Assembly (NCBI GenBank): GCA_016124955.1
Contig: WGMR01000006.1
Span: 124,001 to 188,000 of the forward strand
DNA length: 64,000 bases
Reading direction: 5' to 3'
DNA from: Alphaproteobacteria bacterium
GTDB taxonomy: Bacteria > Pseudomonadota > Alphaproteobacteria > UBA9219 > RFNS01
Positions 29,891 through 38,747 of this stretch are shown here, piece by piece (the stretch's first letter is position 1; each line of letters begins with the position of its first letter). Both the position numbers and the translations under genes were made by a program. The notes beneath the pieces are model-generated. The model did not search any database. It had not been told where the DNA came from and saw nothing but the letters and a program-made list of their open reading frames with translations.

Positions 29891-31384
29891 TCACGAGGCC
29901 TTTTGCCGGCGCCGTTCGGCCGATGAGCCAAGATGCATGTTTTCCCGGTACTTGGCGACCGTACGGCGCGCCACCGATATGCCTTCCTGCTTCAGCATGG
30001 CCGCAATACGATCGTCCGACAAAATATCGTCCGGCCGCTCGGCTTCGATCAGGGTCTTGATGCGGTGACGCACGGCTTCGGCCGCCACGCTTTCGCCGCC
30101 CTCCGACCCGCCAACGGCGGTGGAGAAGAAATACTTCAATTCGAAAATGCCGCGCGGCGTGGCGATAAACTTGTTGCTGGTCACGCGGCTTACGGTCGAT
30201 TCATGCATTTCGATCGCGGCCGCGACATCGCGCAAGATAAGCGGCTTCAGCTGTGCCACGCCATAGACAAAGAATTTATCCTGCTGGCGCACAATTTCGC
30301 TCGCGACTTTCAAAATCGTGGTCGCACGCTGATGCAGCGCCTTGACCAGCCAGTTCGCCTGCTGCCAACGTTCGCTGATATAGCTTTTGTCTCCCGCCTT
30401 GAGCGAAGAGCCACTGACCTGATTGTAGTAGCGTTCGTTGGCCAGCACGCGCGGTAGCGTTTCGGTGTTTAGCTCGATATGCCAGCCGCCGCCGGGCACG
30501 GCACGCAAGATCACATCCGGCACCACCGGCTGCGCCACGTCATTGACGAAGGCCGTGGCGGGTTTGGGATTGAGCGCGCGAATCTCGGTAACCATATCGG
30601 CAAGATCTGCGGCGTCCACGCCGCAAAGCTTCATCAGCTGCGCCTTGTCGTTCTTCGCGAGCAACCCAAGGTTAGCCAACAATGCTTCCATCGCCGGGTC
30701 CAGCCGGTTTTTTTCGCGCAACTGCAACGCAAGGCATTCCTGCAGCGAGCGGGCAAAAATACCTGGCGGGTCGAACGATTGCAGCTTTTCGATCACGGAT
30801 GCGAACTGCGCTTCGGTCGCCCCCATCTGGGAACGCACGAGGTCAAGATCGGGCGGCAGATAACCTGCCTCGTCCAGCATTTCAATCAGGGCGCTCCCGA
30901 TCATGCGTTCATCGGGTTCGTACAGATCGACATGAACCTGCGAAAGCAGGTGTTCGCGCAGGCTTACGGCGGCAGCCACCGTTTGTTCGAAAGATGTTTC
31001 GCCATCGCTGAATTGCTGGCCGTGACCCTGAATTTGCCCGAGGCTGCTGGCGGCACCATCGGCCGCGTTATGGGCCACGCCGTCAGCCCACGCATCATCG
31101 GCATTATATTCCTTGCCGCTATCGGTATATTCCTGCACCGGCAAATCACCGGTCAATTCCCCGGCCGCAGCGCTTTCGCTTACAACCGGCACATCTTCGG
31201 CCACCGGAAAATCGTCGCCTTCGCCTTCGGCACGTTCAAGCAAGGGGTTGCTATCCAGTTCCGCCGCCACGAATGCGCCAAGCTCAAGGTTCGACATTTG
31301 CAGAAGCTTGATCGCTTGCTGCAGCTGCGGCGTCATGACCAGAGACTGGGATTGACGTATGTCGAGGCGTTGCGTCACGTTCAT
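29891..31384 (-). CDS. rpoN: RNA polymerase sigma-54 factor
   Basis: 497 residues from ATG 31384 (a TTG at 31402 is the other option). Region I is glutamine-rich: QSQSLVMTPQLQQAIKLLQM. Region II is acidic, then the core-binding and DNA-binding domains follow, with the RpoN box ARRTVAKYRE near the C-terminus (about residue 482). It reads -24/-12 promoters with AAA+ activators. Upstream are lptB and the possible regulatory elements at 31436-31510. Confidence 0.96.
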   Translation of the reverse strand: MNVTQRLDIRQSQSLVMTPQLQQAIKLLQMSNLELGAFVAAELDSNPLLERAEGEGDDFPVAEDVPVVSESAAAGELTGDLPVQEYTDSGKEYNADDAWADGVAHNAADGAASSLGQIQGHGQQFSDGETSFEQTVAAAVSLREHLLSQVHVDLYEPDERMIGSALIEMLDEAGYLPPDLDLVRSQMGATEAQFASVIEKLQSFDPPGIFARSLQECLALQLREKNRLDPAMEALLANLGLLAKNDKAQLMKLCGVDAADLADMVTEIRALNPKPATAFVNDVAQPVVPDVILRAVPGGGWHIELNTETLPRVLANERYYNQVSGSSLKAGDKSYISERWQQANWLVKALHQRATTILKVASEIVRQQDKFFVYGVAQLKPLILRDVAAAIEMHESTVSRVTSNKFIATPRGIFELKYFFSTAVGGSEGGESVAAEAVRHRIKTLIEAERPDDILSDDRIAAMLKQEGISVARRTVAKYRENMHLGSSAERRRQKAS

Positions 31385-31435
31385 GCCAACAAGGCTACGC
31401 AACGAAAGTTAAGGCTTCATTGCCGGAGCGAAATT

Positions 31436-31451
31436 TGGCACCGAATTTGCC
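31436..31451 (+). promoter_or_regulatory. Possible sigma-54 (-24/-12) element
   Basis: TGGCACCGAATTTGCC matches TGGCACG-N4-TTGCW at nearly all positions, with GG and GC separated by exactly 10 bp. It points away from rpoN and toward the convergent lptB 3' end, so it would drive an antisense transcript. The reverse complement also has GG-N10-GC with poorer flanks and would read into rpoN. Function unproven. Confidence 0.35.
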
Positions 31452-31495
31452 GAGATAATAAAATCAGGCGTTTTTCCGCTCATTCGTGCGGCCCG

Positions 31496-31510
31496 TTAAC
31501 GGGAATTTAA
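31496..31510. promoter_or_regulatory. CtrA-type box TTAA-N7-TTAA upstream of rpoN
   Basis: TTAA (31496-31499), seven bases and TTAA (31507-31510) reproduce the full CtrA consensus. The left half lies within the palindrome CCCGTTAACGGG. It is 112 bp upstream of the rpoN ATG, in the gap between lptB and rpoN. CtrA control of rpoN is inference. Confidence 0.4.
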
Positions 31511-31538
31511 GGGTTGGCGCAAATACGCGCGCCCAAGC

Positions 31539-32336
31539 CTACATCCTGAATTCTTCGCCCAGATAAACACGCCGCACATCGGCATGGGCCACAATCTCCT
31601 CCGGCAGGCCTTCCATCAGCACCTTGCCGTCATGAATGATATAGGCGCGGTCAACGATTTCCAGCGTGGCGCGTACGTTATGGTCGGTGATTAGCACGCC
31701 TATATTGCGGTCGCGCAATTGGCCGACAAGATCGCGGATATCGGCGAGCGCGATCGGATCGATACCCGCCAGCGGCTCATCGAGCAATATAAAGTGCGGC
31801 TGCGAAGCCAGCGCGCGCGCAATTTCCACGCGCCGCCGCTCGCCGCCCGAAAGCGCGAGCGCGGGCGCACGACGCAGATGGGTGATGCCGAATTCGGCCA
31901 GCAGTTCATCGAGCATTTGTTCGCGCACGTCGCGCTCGGCCGACACAACCTCAAGCACGGCGCGGATATTATCTTCGACCGAAAGCCCGCGGAAGATCGA
32001 GGCTTCCTGCGGCAAATAGCTGAGCCCCATGCGCGCGCGGCGGTACATGGGAAGGCCGGTGACATCGGCGCCATCAAGCATGATCGTGCCGCCATCGGGC
32101 TGCACGAGGCCGGTGAGAATATAAAAGCAGGTGGTCTTGCCCGCGCCGTTAGGCCCGAGCAGCCCAACCACCTCGCCCCGCTGCAAGCTGAGGCTTACAT
32201 CGTGCAGAACCGGGCGTTTTTTGTAGCGCTTGCCGAGATGCGCGGCCGAAAGGCCTGTATCGGGCGCGGCCTGCGCGCGCAGCGCATCCATGGGCGTAGG
32301 CACAGCCTTCAGTATCGTTTTTTTCTTCGGTTTCAT
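31539..32336 (-). CDS. lptB: LPS export ABC transporter ATPase LptB
   Basis: 265 residues with a short Lys/Ala-rich N-terminal extension. It has Walker A GPNGAGKTT, the signature LSGGERRRVEIARAL and Walker B FILLDEPLAGID with an H-loop in LITDHNV, plus the LptB pattern PMYRRARMGLSYLPQEASIF. It powers extraction of LPS by LptFG from the inner membrane. lptA ends 16 bp upstream and lptC lies before that. Confidence 0.96.
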   Translation of the reverse strand: MKPKKKTILKAVPTPMDALRAQAAPDTGLSAAHLGKRYKKRPVLHDVSLSLQRGEVVGLLGPNGAGKTTCFYILTGLVQPDGGTIMLDGADVTGLPMYRRARMGLSYLPQEASIFRGLSVEDNIRAVLEVVSAERDVREQMLDELLAEFGITHLRRAPALALSGGERRRVEIARALASQPHFILLDEPLAGIDPIALADIRDLVGQLRDRNIGVLITDHNVRATLEIVDRAYIIHDGKVLMEGLPEEIVAHADVRRVYLGEEFRM

Positions 32337-32351
32337 GCCTGTTCCTGCCCG

Positions 32352-33176
32352 CTATTTCTTATCCGGTACCAGCAGCGCGCGCACCCGTCCGTCGCCCGCC
32401 TTGCGGCTGCCATTGCTCATGATGCGGCTCAGGCCGGTCGCGAAATCGACTTCCGCCACCGCGCCTTCAAGCTGGCTCTGGCCGCGCGTCACGCGCACGC
32501 CGCCCGACATAATGGCGATATCGCGTCGCATGTCATAGACCGCCTTTTCGCCGCGCGCGACATCGGTTTTGGTGACCACCGTTACATTACCCTGCGCCAG
32601 CATTTGCTCAAGCTCCTGCTTGCCGTTCGGCAATTCAACGAATTGCGCGGTCAGCACATCGGCTTCCACCCGCCTGTCGTTTTGCGAAGCGATGGCGTTA
32701 CCGCGCGCCACCGCCTTGCGCTGCGCTTCCCAGTATTCCAACCGATCACGCGCCGTCACCACCGTGTCGTTGCCCGCGAATTTCAGGCCGCTGCCGGTCA
32801 ACACAGCGACTTTCTGCGTCACATCATAAACCGCACGCTGCCCCCAGGCTTCCTGCCTGGCCGAGGCGATATGCACATTGCCCTCCGCTACCAGCCGCAC
32901 GATTTCATCCTGCCCCTGGGCGTTCTTTTTTTGGTAGGCGAAAAGCTGATCGGCCGTGACCGTAAAATCGCCGCGCACCGCCTTGGCCGCGCCGCGCGCC
33001 GCATACATTTGTTCCGGTTCGTGCCATTCCAGGCTTTCTTCGGCTGTAATCTCGATCGGTGCACCGCCGCCAAGGCCGCCCATCAGGCCGCCCTCACTTT
33101 GCGCCCGCGCAGGTTGAACGGGCGATACAAGAAGGCAGGCGATCAAGGAGACGATCAATCGGTTTGCATAAGACAT
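32352..33176 (-). CDS. lptA: LptA-like periplasmic LPS transport protein
   Basis: 274 residues. The N-terminal signal peptide (VSLIACLLVSPVQPARAQ, about residues 10-27) leads into an OstA/LptA beta-jellyroll domain with repeats such as AVYDVTQKVAVLTG and AVYDMRRDIAIMSG. It forms part of the LPS bridge across the periplasm. It is longer than E. coli LptA (185), as in many alphaproteobacteria. It lies between lptC (2 bp upstream) and lptB (15 bp downstream). Confidence 0.9.
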   Translation of the reverse strand: MSYANRLIVSLIACLLVSPVQPARAQSEGGLMGGLGGGAPIEITAEESLEWHEPEQMYAARGAAKAVRGDFTVTADQLFAYQKKNAQGQDEIVRLVAEGNVHIASARQEAWGQRAVYDVTQKVAVLTGSGLKFAGNDTVVTARDRLEYWEAQRKAVARGNAIASQNDRRVEADVLTAQFVELPNGKQELEQMLAQGNVTVVTKTDVARGEKAVYDMRRDIAIMSGGVRVTRGQSQLEGAVAEVDFATGLSRIMSNGSRKAGDGRVRALLVPDKK

Positions 33177-33178
33177 GG

Positions 33179-33901
33179 TTATTCCGCCGTTTCCGTTTTT
33201 GTTTGCTTGCCGCTCAGCACGGCCTTGCTGCGACCGGTGAAGATAACCGTTTTGCCGCCGTCGAAAACCTTGATCCCGTCGCCCGTGACCGTACCGAAAT
33301 CGCCGCTCAGGCGCACCGGTTTTTCGCTCCAGGCCGTACGGGTGGGAATATCGATATTCAGTTCATACGCGGCAAAGCGGTGGCCGCGGCTGTCGGAGAG
33401 CTGCACGTTGCCGCCGAGCCAGAGCCGCCGCTGTTCCTGATCGAAGCGGCCAATCCGTGCCCGGCCGCGCGTATCCGTGCCGCCTTTCAAACTGATTTCC
33501 GCCTCGAGGTTATCAAGATCGACGACCGCCATGCGGCCCGAAAGCTGCTGCGCGCGCGTGGCCGTGATCACGAAGGGCTGGCCCGCACTGTCGGTGCCGG
33601 TAAAACGCGGCTGTTCCATCGTGACCTTCGGCAGTTCCGCCGGCAATACAACCTTCACTTGCGGCGCATCGACCGGCCAATAAAACACGGCGGCGATTAT
33701 AGAGAGCGCGAGCGCAGGCAGCGCGATGCGCAAAAACCGCACGCGCGTGCTGTGGCCGCGGTCATGTGCGACCGGTTTGCGCGTCTGCTGCCAGCGGCGG
33801 GGTTGCTTGCCGCCGGCCGGCGGCGCGCCAAGCGGCATATCTGTATCATCGGGCAAATCCTGCTCCGGCGGTTTTTGGGTCATGGGCTGTGCGCTCACCA
33901 T
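33179..33901 (-). CDS. lptC: LptC-like LPS export membrane protein
   Basis: 240 residues from ATG 33901; the open frame reaches 34060 but the extra part overlaps rnd antisense-free coding in another frame and is unlikely. A proline-rich N-terminus precedes one membrane helix (FLRIALPALALSIIAAVFYW, about residue 60) and a periplasmic beta-jellyroll domain with AYELNIDIPTRTAWS. LptC receives LPS from LptBFG and passes it to LptA. Stop and lptA ATG are 2 bp apart. The start choice is moderately sure. Confidence 0.85.
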   Translation of the reverse strand: MVSAQPMTQKPPEQDLPDDTDMPLGAPPAGGKQPRRWQQTRKPVAHDRGHSTRVRFLRIALPALALSIIAAVFYWPVDAPQVKVVLPAELPKVTMEQPRFTGTDSAGQPFVITATRAQQLSGRMAVVDLDNLEAEISLKGGTDTRGRARIGRFDQEQRRLWLGGNVQLSDSRGHRFAAYELNIDIPTRTAWSEKPVRLSGDFGTVTGDGIKVFDGGKTVIFTGRSKAVLSGKQTKTETAE

Positions 33902-33914
33902 GGCCGGGCGGTGC

Positions 33915-34550
33915 CTACGACAACGCCATCGGGATGGGGTTATAAGAGAAGATGTCGATATCCTTGAACCCTTCGAGATCAAGCTGCGCACGGTGGCGCA
34001 GGAATTCCATGGCCGCCTTTGCGGCTTCCGTCCTGCCTTCGCGCGCCAGCATTTCATCAAGTTTCTTCCTGATCGCGTGCAGATGCAGCACGTCGGTCGC
34101 GGCGTAGCGTTGTTGATCTTCGCTCAGCTTGTCTGCGCCCCAATCGGAAGTTTGCTGTTCCTTCGACAGTTCGATGCCGAGCAGATCCTTGGTCAGGATC
34201 TTCAGGCTGTGGCGGCTTGAAAAGGTCCGGACCAGCGCCGAGGCGATCTTGGTGCAGTAAACCGGTTGCGTCATCACGCCAAGATAATGCGCAATCGGCA
34301 CGATATCGGCGCGCGCATAATGGAATATCTTCAAGACTTTCTGATCGGTCAGAAGTTTTTTAAGGTTCGGCGCGTCATAGGAACCTTTGGGAAACTGTAC
34401 CAGATGGGCGTTGCCATCACCGGATGAAAGCTGCACCACGCAAAGCCGGTCGCGCGACCAGTTCAGTCCCATGGATTCGGTATCGATCGCGATGCTATCG
34501 CCGAAAGAAAGGCCGGCCGGGATATCGCCCCGGTGCAGAGTAATCGTCAT
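33915..34550 (-). CDS. rnd: Short ribonuclease D (3'-5' exonuclease domain only)
   Basis: 211 residues of DEDDy exonuclease: IAIDTESMGL (Exo I Asp/Glu, about residue 20), KIFHYARADI (Exo II, about 75) and SEDQQRYAATDVLHL (Exo III Tyr/Asp, about 150). The HRDC domain of E. coli RNase D is absent, as in other alphaproteobacterial short forms. It trims tRNA 3' ends or other structured RNA. It lies 13 bp upstream of lptC and is adjacent to a tRNA-Leu gene. Confidence 0.9.
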   Translation of the reverse strand: MTITLHRGDIPAGLSFGDSIAIDTESMGLNWSRDRLCVVQLSSGDGNAHLVQFPKGSYDAPNLKKLLTDQKVLKIFHYARADIVPIAHYLGVMTQPVYCTKIASALVRTFSSRHSLKILTKDLLGIELSKEQQTSDWGADKLSEDQQRYAATDVLHLHAIRKKLDEMLAREGRTEAAKAAMEFLRHRAQLDLEGFKDIDIFSYNPIPMALS

Positions 34551-34575
34551 ATGTTCATGCCCTTACTAATAAGGA

Positions 34576-34662
34576 TGGTGCCCAAGAGAAGACTCGAACT
34601 TCCACGACATTGCTGCCACAGGTACCTGAAACCTGCGCGTCTACCAATTCCGCCACTTGGGC
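34576..34662 (-). tRNA. tRNA-Leu(CAG)
   Basis: The 87-nt cloverleaf reads GCCCAAGTGGCGGAATTGG... on the minus strand. The acceptor stem GCCCAAG/CTTGGGC is perfect, the anticodon stem CAGGT/ACCTG encloses TTCAGGT with anticodon CAG, a type II long variable arm is present, and the T-arm has GTTCGAGTC. The 3' CCA is encoded. The anticodon serves the CUG leucine codon, common in a GC-rich genome. Confidence 0.96.
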
Positions 34663-34720
34663 ATATCCGTTGCCGGATACGGGCTGAACACATCCTGACC
34701 GGTCACCCGGCAGAGGCAAG

Positions 34721-34749
34721 GTCGTAAGGCCCGCCAGCCGCCAAGTCAA
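34721..34749 (-). promoter_or_regulatory. Likely tRNA-Leu promoter
   Basis: TTGACT (34749-34744), a 17-bp spacer and TACGAC (34726-34721) lie about 60 bp upstream of the tRNA 5' end. A leader of roughly 50 nt would be removed by RNase P. Confidence 0.5.
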
Positions 34750-34904
34750 GCCGCGCCGGGATCGCCAGCACATTGATATCTAATAGGGTTTACCGCTCGT
34801 AATTGCCAGTTTTGTTTTTGCGGCCCCGCGCTTGGCGCGCCCGGCAATTGCTGCTAACTTGCTTACTTATCAATTGTTTATCTGGTTTTTTGTGAAAGGC
34901 GACG

Positions 34905-35858
34905 ATGCAACAGATCACCATTTTCGGCGGCACCGGCTTTATCGGACGCTACCTTGTGCGGGAACTGGCCAAAACCGGCATACGCATCCATATCGCCACC
35001 CGGTCGCCCGAACGCGTTCTGCCGCTCAAGCACGCCGGGAATGTCGGACAGATCGTCGCCGTGCCATGCAATCTGCGCGATGACGCTTCGGTCGCCGCCG
35101 CGCTGCGCGGGTCCGACGCCGCGGTCAATCTGACCGGCATCCTGTTCCAGCGCGGGCGCAACAGGTTCAACACCATCCATGCCGACGTGCCGCGCCGCAT
35201 CGCGCGCATAGCGAAGGCTGCGAACGTCAAACGTTTTATCCATGTTTCCGCACTTGGCGCCGACGCGACCAGCAAGTCCGCCTACGCGCGCAGCAAGGCG
35301 GCCGGCGAAGAAGCGGCGAGCGAAGAATTTCCCGGCACGACAGTACTGCGGCCCAGCATTGTGTTCGGGCCCGAAGACGGTTTTTTCAACATGTTCGCCG
35401 GGCTCGCAAAACTGTTTCCTGCCTTGCCGCTGATCGGCGGCGGTAAGACAAAATTCCAGCCGGTTTATGTCGGCGATGTCGCGGACGCCATCATGGCGGC
35501 GCTTTCCCGCACCGAAGCAAGCGGGCAGACCTACGAACTTGGCGGTCCACAAGTTTACAGCTTCAAACAGCTTTTAAAACTGATGCTGGCGGAAACCGGG
35601 CTTGACCGCTGGCTCGTGCCCGCGCCGTTCTGGGCCGCAAAACTGAAGGCGTATTTTCTGCAACTGCTGCCCCGCCCCTTGCTGACACCGGACCAGGTCG
35701 AATTGCTCAAACGCGACAATATAGTCAGCCAAGGCGCGCATAAACTGGCCGATCTGGGCATTACGCCGACGGCGCTTGAGGTTATTCTACCCACCTATAT
35801 GGACCGCTACCGCGCCGGCGGCCGGTTCACCCGCAGGCCGCACCCGAAAGCGGCATGA
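34905..35858 (+). CDS. NDUFA9-like NAD(P)-binding protein (complex I-associated family)
   Basis: 317 residues of an extended/atypical short-chain dehydrogenase. The Rossmann motif ITIFGGTGFIGRYLV is at residue 5, and FIHVSALGADATSKSAYARS holds the conserved SxK region typical of NDUFA9-type relatives rather than a YxxxK active site. The family includes a mitochondrial complex I accessory subunit; bacterial members are common in Alphaproteobacteria and may act on respiratory or quinone functions. AAAGGCGACG precedes the ATG. Confidence 0.8.
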   Translation: MQQITIFGGTGFIGRYLVRELAKTGIRIHIATRSPERVLPLKHAGNVGQIVAVPCNLRDDASVAAALRGSDAAVNLTGILFQRGRNRFNTIHADVPRRIARIAKAANVKRFIHVSALGADATSKSAYARSKAAGEEAASEEFPGTTVLRPSIVFGPEDGFFNMFAGLAKLFPALPLIGGGKTKFQPVYVGDVADAIMAALSRTEASGQTYELGGPQVYSFKQLLKLMLAETGLDRWLVPAPFWAAKLKAYFLQLLPRPLLTPDQVELLKRDNIVSQGAHKLADLGITPTALEVILPTYMDRYRAGGRFTRRPHPKAA

Positions 35859-35894
35859 TTTTGCGCACTCCCGCTTTTGCTGTATTGTATTCCC

Positions 35895-36086
35895 ATGACC
35901 GATAGCCAGCCATCCGACGAAAGCAAGGCCCGCCAGCGCACCTTCATGGAAGACCGCGCCCGCCGCGGGTCCGACCGCAAACAGCGCTGGAAGCTGATGT
36001 GGGTTCTGGTGGCGGTCGCGGCATTCGTGATTGTTGCCTATATACTCTATCTCACCGGCCTGAATTTACCATTTACGTTAATTTAA
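35895..36086 (+). CDS. Small single-pass membrane protein
   Basis: 63 residues from ATG 35895. A charged, basic N-terminal half (RARRGSDRKQRWK) is followed by one hydrophobic helix (LMWVLVAVAAFVIVAYILYL) and a short tail, so the N-terminus is probably cytoplasmic by the positive-inside rule. It is 36 bp after the NDUFA9-like gene and 85 bp before the Hsp70 gene. No family recognised. Confidence 0.55.
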   Translation: MTDSQPSDESKARQRTFMEDRARRGSDRKQRWKLMWVLVAVAAFVIVAYILYLTGLNLPFTLI

Positions 36087-36171
36087 CCGCCGAGCTGTTT
36101 TATCGATAGGCTCGGGCGCATTTGCGTGCGCAAACACCCCGTTTCCTTGATGAATTGATGTACGGTCTGGC

Positions 36172-38718
36172 ATGTATATAGGTATCGACCTTGGCACTTC
36201 CAACAGCGTGATCGCCGGGCTGATCGACGGCGAGGCAACCGTGTTTCGCCCGGTCGATGGCAGCGACATCCTGCCAAGCGTGATTTATTTCGACAAGCGC
36301 GGCCACCGTCTTTACGGTCGCCGCGCCTATGACCAGGCGATGCTCGCACCCGATAGCGTGGCGATGGGCTTCAAGCGGCTGATGGGCACATCGACCCCGA
36401 TCAGCATTCCCGCCACGAATATGAGCCTGACGCCCGAAGAATGCAGCGCCGAGATTATCCGCCAGCTTCTCGGGCAGGCCGCGACGGCCACCGGCGGCGC
36501 GGAAATCGAAGGCGCCGTCATCACCATCCCCGCCGCCTTCAACCAGATGCAATCGGAAGCCACCATGCGCGCCGCGCAGATGGCGGGCTTGCAAAATATC
36601 GAATTGCTGCAAGAACCGGTTGCGGCGGCCATCGCCGCCATGGGCGGCGCGGCCAAGCGTTCGGGCCAGTTTCTGATCTACGATCTCGGCGGCGGTACTT
36701 TCGATCTCGCGCTCGCGCAAAGCTTGCAGGGCGAGGTCAGCATCATCGCCCATCAGGGCATCAATATGCTGGGCGGGCGCGATTTCGACCGCATGCTGGT
36801 GAACGAAGTTGTGCGTCCGTGGCTTGCCGAAAATTTCGATCTGCCTGAAAATTTCCAGCGCGATCCGCAATATCGGCGCCTTGTCCGCATATCCCACCTT
36901 GCCGCCGAAAAGGCCAAGATCGAGCTTTCCAACGCGCCCGAAGCCACCGTTTTTGCATCCGACGAGGAACTGCGCCTGCAGGACGCCAGCGGCACCGATG
37001 TATATCTTGAAGTTTTGGTGACGCGCAAACGCTACGAAGAGCTGATCCGCGAGCCGATCGACCAGACCATCGCGGTCGCGCGGCAGGTGCTGGAGGAAAA
37101 CAACTATACCAACGAAAACATCGACCGCGTTGTGTTCGTGGGCGGGCCTTCGCGCACGCCCCTGGTCCGCGAAATCGTATCGCACGAGCTTGGCATCCCC
37201 ACCGACATGAAGCTCGATCCGCTGACGGCCGTTGCGGTCGGTGCGGCGTGGTATTGCGAAAGCCGCGAATGGAATGCGGAAGGCAAGGTAACCAGCAAGC
37301 CCGTGAAGGCCAGCGTGGATGTCGAAGCCGAAACCGCAATCAACCTGCATTTCGATTACCCGCTGCGAACCGGCAACGATGCAGAAAAACTGAAAGTGCG
37401 CATCACCGGCAGCACCGGCGAAGCCGAACAGATTCAGGTCGAGGGACAAGATGGCTGGGCTTCCGACTTTCTCGAACTCACAGACGGGCTGGTAATCGAT
37501 CTTCCGGTCCGGCAAATGGGTGAAAACCGCTTCGCAATCCGCCTGTTTGACGGGCAGGACCGCCAGCTGGACATGCACGACCATGATTTTACCATCACCC
37601 GCACGGTCGCGACCACCGCCGCGATCCCCGCAAGCCAGACCATCGCGGTCAAGGCGCTGAAGGAACTGCAGGGCGAGAGCAATATTCTGTACCCGCTGGT
37701 GGAAAAGGCCACGATGCTGCCGGCGGAAGGCAAGACAACATTCAAAAGCGCACGCGATTTGCAGGCGGGCGACCCCGCGCATCTGGGCTTCGAGCTGTTT
37801 CAGGTGGAATATCCGGACAAGGTCGAGCTTAATCTTTGTGTCGGCGTGTTTCGTATCGCCGGGGGCGATTTGCCGGAAGGCTATGCCATCAAGGCGGGTG
37901 ACCCGATCGTCTTCAACTGGCGCATGAGCGATAGCGGCCTTCTACAGGCCAGCGTGAGCCTGCCCGGCAGTGCCGGCGGCAAGGGCGGCGGCATCGAACT
38001 GCAAACGCCGCGCTTCTATTCGCCGCAGGCGGGACAGGTCAGCTTCGATAACGACCATGGCCGGAAGTTCGCTGAAGCGCTGATGGGACAGGCGGAAGAG
38101 GAATGCGGCGATATCGCAGCCGCGCTCGGGCCCGATGGCGGCGCGGATCTGGGCGAGTTACGCGCGCGGCTGAAACGCCAGCAGGAGGCGCTAAAAGACG
38201 CGTCAGAGCCCGAAGCGCTACGCAAGGTGTGCGAGGAAATTCGCTTCGTGCGGCAAGATACGGCGCGGCTCGGCAAGCAGCACCGCGCCGCCATGCTGCA
38301 AAGACAGTTGGGCAAGCTGACCATGGTATTCTACCGCGCGGGACGGGCGCACGCCGACGAAAACGAGAAGGCGCGTTTCGAAAACCACGCCAGCAAGACA
38401 CAAAAGGTAATCGACGACACCGAAAACCCGGCGTTCGAGGATGCGGAACGTCATATCGGCGAGATGCGGGAAATTTTCTTCGCCGCCGCGTGGCGCGACC
38501 CGGAATATGTCAAGATGTGGTTCAACCGACTGGCGGGCGAACCTTATTTGTTCCCCGATCAGGAAGAATTCAAGAAAATGATCGCCGAAGGCGGCACGCT
38601 GATGGGCAAGGGCGACATCGAGGGGCTGCGCCCGCTTGTCAGCCGCCTGCTCGATAGCCGCGTCGCGCTTACGGCTTCCGACGCCACGGGCGAACTGGCG
38701 ACCATCGTCAAGGCCTGA
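36172..38718 (+). CDS. Non-canonical Hsp70-family protein
   Basis: 848 residues, against about 640 for DnaK. The actin-like ATPase domain is intact: MYIGIDLGTSNSVIAG (phosphate 1), LIYDLGGGTFDLALA (phosphate 2, about residue 170) and RVVFVGGPSRTPLVREIV (adenosine loop, about 320). A beta-rich region follows (about 400-600), then a long helical C-terminus with a likely coiled coil (RARLKRQQEALKDAS...). No EEVD-like tail was seen and no dnaJ or grpE is adjacent, so the partner is unknown. The initiator lies soon after the small membrane protein. Confidence 0.85.
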   Translation: MYIGIDLGTSNSVIAGLIDGEATVFRPVDGSDILPSVIYFDKRGHRLYGRRAYDQAMLAPDSVAMGFKRLMGTSTPISIPATNMSLTPEECSAEIIRQLLGQAATATGGAEIEGAVITIPAAFNQMQSEATMRAAQMAGLQNIELLQEPVAAAIAAMGGAAKRSGQFLIYDLGGGTFDLALAQSLQGEVSIIAHQGINMLGGRDFDRMLVNEVVRPWLAENFDLPENFQRDPQYRRLVRISHLAAEKAKIELSNAPEATVFASDEELRLQDASGTDVYLEVLVTRKRYEELIREPIDQTIAVARQVLEENNYTNENIDRVVFVGGPSRTPLVREIVSHELGIPTDMKLDPLTAVAVGAAWYCESREWNAEGKVTSKPVKASVDVEAETAINLHFDYPLRTGNDAEKLKVRITGSTGEAEQIQVEGQDGWASDFLELTDGLVIDLPVRQMGENRFAIRLFDGQDRQLDMHDHDFTITRTVATTAAIPASQTIAVKALKELQGESNILYPLVEKATMLPAEGKTTFKSARDLQAGDPAHLGFELFQVEYPDKVELNLCVGVFRIAGGDLPEGYAIKAGDPIVFNWRMSDSGLLQASVSLPGSAGGKGGGIELQTPRFYSPQAGQVSFDNDHGRKFAEALMGQAEEECGDIAAALGPDGGADLGELRARLKRQQEALKDASEPEALRKVCEEIRFVRQDTARLGKQHRAAMLQRQLGKLTMVFYRAGRAHADENEKARFENHASKTQKVIDDTENPAFEDAERHIGEMREIFFAAAWRDPEYVKMWFNRLAGEPYLFPDQEEFKKMIAEGGTLMGKGDIEGLRPLVSRLLDSRVALTASDATGELATIVKA

Positions 38719-38747
38719 GATTTTTTGCCGGAAAATAACGCGGCGGA

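Noticed and set aside
31719-33440. 573-codon plus-strand open frame antisense to lptB/lptA
   Set aside because: Both strands cannot be real here, and lptB and lptA have clear motifs and operon order.
36100-37782. 560-codon minus-strand open frame antisense to the Hsp70 gene
   Set aside because: The Hsp70 ATPase motifs on the plus strand are definitive.
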